Shown one piece after another: positions 37,805 to 41,878 of a DNA stretch of 41,878 nucleotides. The first letter of the stretch is position 1. Each line of letters starts with the position of its first letter. Made by a program: the position numbers and the translations under genes. Origin of the DNA: Smithella sp. SCADC (lineage in GTDB: Bacteria; Desulfobacterota; Syntrophia; Syntrophales; Smithellaceae); NCBI GenBank assembly GCA_000747625.2, contig JQDQ01000226.1, positions 1 through 41,878 on the forward strand. Direction: 5' to 3'. A model generated the notes under the pieces. It saw only the letters and a list, made by a program, of their open reading frames with translations. It had not been told where the DNA came from and made no database searches.

Positions 37805-38287
37805 ATGAATGATCTTATTTATCGCCAGCAAATACAGCATTCAGATATCGGAGCAATTGCCGGTATTGTAAAATCCAGCGGCTTCTTTTCCGGCGAAGAG
37901 GTAGAAATAGCCATAGAACTGGCTGAAGAAAAGCTGGAAAGGCAGGAAGCCAGCTCTTACCGGTTTTTATTTGCCGAAGATGAAAAACGTGTTGTCGGAT
38001 ATACCTGCTTCGGCCTTATCCCCGCAACTTCTGGCAGTTATGATCTCTACTGGATTGCTATTGATGAGCAATTAAGAGGCGCTGGCCTGGGTAAGGACTT
38101 AATAAAAAGGACGGAAAATATTATTTACGATCTGGGCGGCAAGCGAATATATTTGGAAACATCTTCCCGTCATCAATATCAACCAACTCATGGCTTTTAT
38201 GAAAGCTGCGGTTACCGAAAAGAAGCTATCTTAAAAAATTTTTACCACGAAGGCGACAGCAAAATTATATACGTTAAAACTCTTTAG
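37805..38287 (+). CDS. GNAT family N-acetyltransferase
   Basis: LYWIAIDEQLRGAGLGKDLIKRTENII; HGFYESCGYRKEAILKNFY. Confidence 0.9.
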   Translation: MNDLIYRQQIQHSDIGAIAGIVKSSGFFSGEEVEIAIELAEEKLERQEASSYRFLFAEDEKRVVGYTCFGLIPATSGSYDLYWIAIDEQLRGAGLGKDLIKRTENIIYDLGGKRIYLETSSRHQYQPTHGFYESCGYRKEAILKNFYHEGDSKIIYVKTL

Positions 38288-38434
38288 TAACATATAGTAA
38301 TCCCCCAAAACGGAAAAGTCATACTTTAAAACAACTTGCATTTTTTTTCAAAATTCGCTAGAGCTCTGCCAGAATTTTTACTATTTTTTACAAAATATTT
38401 TAAACTATTAAAGGATAGCGAGGAGGATATTCTC

Positions 38435-39055
38435 ATGCGCCTTTTTCCTAAAACAGAAAATTTTTTTGAACTTTTTGAAGAACTTGCTGATAAAATTGAA
38501 GAAGGCGGCAAGCTTTTTCTGGAAATGGCTCAAACCAGGGATTATTCCGATGTGAGAGTTGCCAAGCTCAAAGAAATTGAACACGAAGCGGACGGAATTA
38601 CCCATAAAACATATGAGAAAATGCACAAAACATTTCTCACGCCCATAGATCGCGAGGACATCTACGCGCTTGTCAATAAAATGGACAGCATCATGGATGT
38701 CATCGAAGCTACCGCTGTCCGCATTCACCTTTATAAAGTCAAACGAACCTCCGATGAAATAATCAAACAGGCGCAAATTTTGAATGACGCTATAAAGAAA
38801 GTAAAAAGCATTGTTCACGCCATGCGCAATATGAAAAATTCCGAAATGATTCTGGCGGATTGCGTGGAAATTAACACGCTGGAAAATGCCGGTGATATTG
38901 TTTTAAGAACAATCATGGCCAATCTTTTTGAAAACGAGAAAGATGCTATTGAACTCATAAAATGGAAAGATATTTTTCAACTCCTGGAAGAAGCAATTGA
39001 CGTTTGTGAAGATGTATCCAATATAGTGGAGGGGATTGTTCTGAAACATGCTTGA
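38435..39055 (+). CDS. DUF47/PhoU-like phosphate transport regulator
   Basis: MRLFPKTENFFELFEELADKIEEGGKLFLEM; KEIEHEADGITHKTYEKMHKTFLTPIDREDIYAL; start moved to ATG 38435 with SD GAGGAGG. Confidence 0.93.
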   Translation: MRLFPKTENFFELFEELADKIEEGGKLFLEMAQTRDYSDVRVAKLKEIEHEADGITHKTYEKMHKTFLTPIDREDIYALVNKMDSIMDVIEATAVRIHLYKVKRTSDEIIKQAQILNDAIKKVKSIVHAMRNMKNSEMILADCVEINTLENAGDIVLRTIMANLFENEKDAIELIKWKDIFQLLEEAIDVCEDVSNIVEGIVLKHA

Positions 39056-40049
39056 TTCTATGGCTTTTGTCATTTTTCTTGTTGTTGTCGCGCTTGTTTT
39101 TGATTTTCTCAACGGCTTTCATGATTCCGCCAATTCTATTTCCACTGTTGTCTCCACACGCGTTCTCTCACCGAAATATGCTGTCATCTGGGCGGCTTTT
39201 TTTAATTTTGCCGCCGTATTTTTTGTGGGCACAGCAGTCGCAAATACCATCGGTAAAGGCATCATCCATATTGACATTGTCGATAATCTGGTAATTCTGT
39301 CTGCTCTCAGCGGCGCCATCATTTGGAATATTGCAACCTGGTATTACGGTCTACCCAGCAGTTCTTCACATGCCTTAATTGGCGGCCTTATCGGCGCGGC
39401 TATATCCAAAGCCGGAACAAGCACATTAGTCTGGTCGGGCATTATCAAAACAACTGTTTTTATCATCGTTTCTCCTGCTATCGGCATGGTGCTCGGTTTT
39501 ACTTTCATGGTTCTGGCCATGAATCTGAGCCATAATTCCAATATGGCCAAATCCGATAAACTCTTTCGTAAACTCCAGCTTTTTTCCGCAGCGGTTTATT
39601 CATTAGCGCACGGCATGAACGACGCGCAAAAAACGATGGGAATCATTGCAATGGCTCTTTTCAGTAAGGGACTTCTCGGCAACACTTTTCATATTCCCAT
39701 CTGGGTTATTATCGCCTGCTACACGATGATTTCTCTGGGAACCATGTTCGGCGGCTGGCGGATTGTTAAAACTATGGGCACGAAGATTACCAAACTTCGC
39801 CCTATGGGTGGTTTCAGCGCGGAAGCTGCTGCTGCCTGCTCAATTATCGGCGCGACTATAGCCGGAATACCCGTCAGCACAACCCACACAATAACCGGCG
39901 CTATCGTCGGTGTCGGCTCCACGAAAAGACTCTCCGCCGTGCGTTGGGGCGTCGCCGGAAACATTATCTGGGCATGGATTTTAACAATACCAATTTCCGC
40001 TTTCATTTCCGCCGTAACATACTTTTTCGTCTCATCTTTCATCCAATAA
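39048..40049 (+). CDS. PiT family inorganic phosphate permease
   Basis: FDFLNGFHDSANSISTVVSTRVLSP; GLPSSSSHALIGGLIGA; SLAHGMNDAQKTMGII; GIPVSTTHTITGAIVGVGS. Confidence 0.95.
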   Translation: MLDSMAFVIFLVVVALVFDFLNGFHDSANSISTVVSTRVLSPKYAVIWAAFFNFAAVFFVGTAVANTIGKGIIHIDIVDNLVILSALSGAIIWNIATWYYGLPSSSSHALIGGLIGAAISKAGTSTLVWSGIIKTTVFIIVSPAIGMVLGFTFMVLAMNLSHNSNMAKSDKLFRKLQLFSAAVYSLAHGMNDAQKTMGIIAMALFSKGLLGNTFHIPIWVIIACYTMISLGTMFGGWRIVKTMGTKITKLRPMGGFSAEAAAACSIIGATIAGIPVSTTHTITGAIVGVGSTKRLSAVRWGVAGNIIWAWILTIPISAFISAVTYFFVSSFIQ

Positions 40050-40152
40050 AACAATTCATCCGGCACTGGCGGAAAATAATATTGATAATTTTCTGATTTT
40101 GCCGTAAATCTGTTATCGCGTTTCATTTCATATAAAACCAAAGGAGAGCTTT

Positions 40153-41418
40153 ATGTCTCAGAAGCTATTACCTTTTACCAAAAACCAAATCGAAAAAATA
40201 ATAAAACAATATCCGACGCCTTTTCATCTTTACGACGAAAAAGCTATTCGGGAAAACGCGCGCGCCTTTAAGAACGCTTTTAACTGGAATAAAGGTTTTA
40301 AAGAATTTTACGCTATCAAAGCCGCCCCCAATCCCTATTTGATGAAAATCCTGCACAAGGAAGGCTATGGCGCCGATTGCAGTTCGCTGGCCGAACTGAT
40401 TATGGCGCAAAAAACCGGCGTAACCGGTGAAGAAATCATGTTTTCTTCCAACGACACGCCCGTGGAAGACTTTCTGCTGGCCAAAAAATTAAAAGCCATC
40501 ATCAATCTGGACGATATCAGCCACATTGCCTATCTCGAAAAATGCGCCGGACTCCCTTCTTTGATTTGCTTCCGCTACAATCCCGGCAAGTTGAAAAAAG
40601 GTAACCATATTATCGGCCACCCTGAAGAAGCAAAATACGGCTTCACCAGAGAACAGCTTTTTGAAGGCTATAAAATTTGCAAAGAAAAAGGCGTTAAACG
40701 ATTCGGCATTCATACCATGGTCGCCTCCAACGAACTCGATGCCTATTATTTTGAAGAAACCGCTGAAATATTGTTTCAACTTGTAGCGGAAATTTCACAA
40801 AAGCTGAAAATCAAATTTGAATTTGTCAATATCGGCGGGGGAGTGGGCATACCTTACCGGCCGGAACAAAAACGCATTGACCTTAAAGCAATGAGCCGCG
40901 GCATCAAGAAACAATACGAAAAAATTATTGTTGCCAACGGCCTTGCTCCACTGAAGCTTTTTACGGAATGCGGCCGATATATCACCGGCCCTTACGGTTA
41001 CCTGGTTTCCCGCGTTTTGCATATTAAAGACACTTATAAAAAATTCGCCGGCCTCGATTCCTGCATGGCCAACCTGATGCGTCCCGCGCTTTACGGCGCG
41101 TATCATCACATAACCGTTTTAGGCAAGGAACACAAACCGCACAATGTTGTCTATGACGTAACCGGCTCGCTTTGCGAAAATAACGACAAATTCGCCATTG
41201 ACCGAAAACTGCCCAAACTGGAATCAGGAGATATTATTGTAATCCATGATGCCGGCGCCCATGGTTTTGCCATGGGCTTTAATTACAACGGTAAGCTTCG
41301 CTCGGCAGAACTGCTTTTGCGAGAAAACGGCGAAGTTGTGCAAATCCGCCGTGCCGAAACAGTCAAAGACTACTTTGCAACATTAGATTTCAACGGTTTG
41401 ACTGACTTTAGAGTGTAA
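40153..41418 (+). CDS. lysA: Diaminopimelate decarboxylase-like PLP enzyme
   Basis: FYAIKAAPNPYLMKIL (PLP Lys), VNIGGGVGIPYRPEQ, ECGRYITGPYGYLVSRVLHIK, DVTGSLCENNDKFAIDRKLP. Confidence 0.88.
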   Translation: MSQKLLPFTKNQIEKIIKQYPTPFHLYDEKAIRENARAFKNAFNWNKGFKEFYAIKAAPNPYLMKILHKEGYGADCSSLAELIMAQKTGVTGEEIMFSSNDTPVEDFLLAKKLKAIINLDDISHIAYLEKCAGLPSLICFRYNPGKLKKGNHIIGHPEEAKYGFTREQLFEGYKICKEKGVKRFGIHTMVASNELDAYYFEETAEILFQLVAEISQKLKIKFEFVNIGGGVGIPYRPEQKRIDLKAMSRGIKKQYEKIIVANGLAPLKLFTECGRYITGPYGYLVSRVLHIKDTYKKFAGLDSCMANLMRPALYGAYHHITVLGKEHKPHNVVYDVTGSLCENNDKFAIDRKLPKLESGDIIVIHDAGAHGFAMGFNYNGKLRSAELLLRENGEVVQIRRAETVKDYFATLDFNGLTDFRV

Positions 41419-41760
41419 GCATAAAACAAACACCATTATAAATATTTCTTTAGAAATGTTGTTATTCTTATTTTTCCAATTCACACAACATTTTATGGCC
41501 GTTATTTCCTTTGACATTCAAGGAACTTATTTGTATGCATTACTATGCAATAATATATACTCTCTTTCCTATGATTAACCCCACGTTCATGGTTTTTGTT
41601 TAAAAAGTGGGTGATTTGAGGGGTTTCTGAAAGTTCATATTCAATTATATTAGCATGTTAGGTGTCGTTGTTCTTTGAAAAGTCATTTGTAGTGCCAAAA
41701 TCTCATATTTTAGCCAAATATATCTTGACTTCCCGGCCCTGCTACAGTACAGGGAACGCC

Positions 41761-41878
41761 ATGTATATACGGAAGGTGACCCATACCGATCAAAGGAACC
41801 GGCAAGACTACCATACCTTCAAGCTGGTAGAGTCCGTCCGCACCGGACGAGGTCCCCGGCAGCGAGCGATACTCAATT
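41761..41878 (+). mobile_element. N-terminus of IS1634-like (IS4 superfamily) transposase, truncated by window end
   Basis: MYIRKVTHTDQRNRQDYHTFKLVESVRTGRGPRQRAILN, resembling IS1634-type transposase N-termini; TTGACT-N17-TACAGG upstream. Confidence 0.75.

Noticed and set aside
1-41878. CRISPR arrays, tRNA and rRNA genes
   Set aside because: Looked for regularly spaced repeats, cloverleaf-like segments and rRNA signatures while reading; none recognised, though no covariance-model search was possible.

Overview
The window looks like a bacterial chromosome segment, probably Deltaproteobacteria/Desulfobacterota (Syntrophus/Smithella-like by gene content; this is inference). The left third (about 0.1-17.4 kb) is mostly housekeeping: FAD dehydrogenase, radC, a PAS histidine-kinase-like protein, a DsbC-like protein, a metG/ricT-like/holB/tmk run, a ferredoxin missed by the ORF track, a NifU C-terminal domain protein, a lipoprotein, and an isoprenoid/exonuclease VII cluster (ispH-ubiA fusion, tlyA, dxs, ispA, xseB, xseA). 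The middle (about 17.5-31.6 kb) is an acyl-CoA metabolism island: two thiolases, an HSD10-type SDR, three acyl-CoA dehydrogenases, an alpha-methylacyl-CoA racemase/CaiB-like protein, a nitronate monooxygenase and three regulators. It also carries several decaying genes: two TatT-like lipoproteins with frameshifts, an internally deleted methyltransferase, and a TetR HTH fused to a YhgE/Pip-like fragment. The right part holds a thioredoxin-rhodanese-MauE/DoxX redox cassette, mutM, a lysine-2,3-aminomutase + two ATP-grasp ligases + GNAT cassette, DUF47-PiT phosphate transport, a diaminopimelate decarboxylase-like gene, and the start of an IS1634/IS4-type transposase cut by the window end. The best leads are the KamA/ATP-grasp/ATP-grasp/GNAT cassette, the histidine-kinase-like protein whose H-box His is Lys, a promoter element repeated three times in the acyl-CoA island, and the TetR-YhgE chimera with a paired operator. 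No rRNA, tRNA or CRISPR array was recognised. All family assignments are from reading the sequence; no searches were run.
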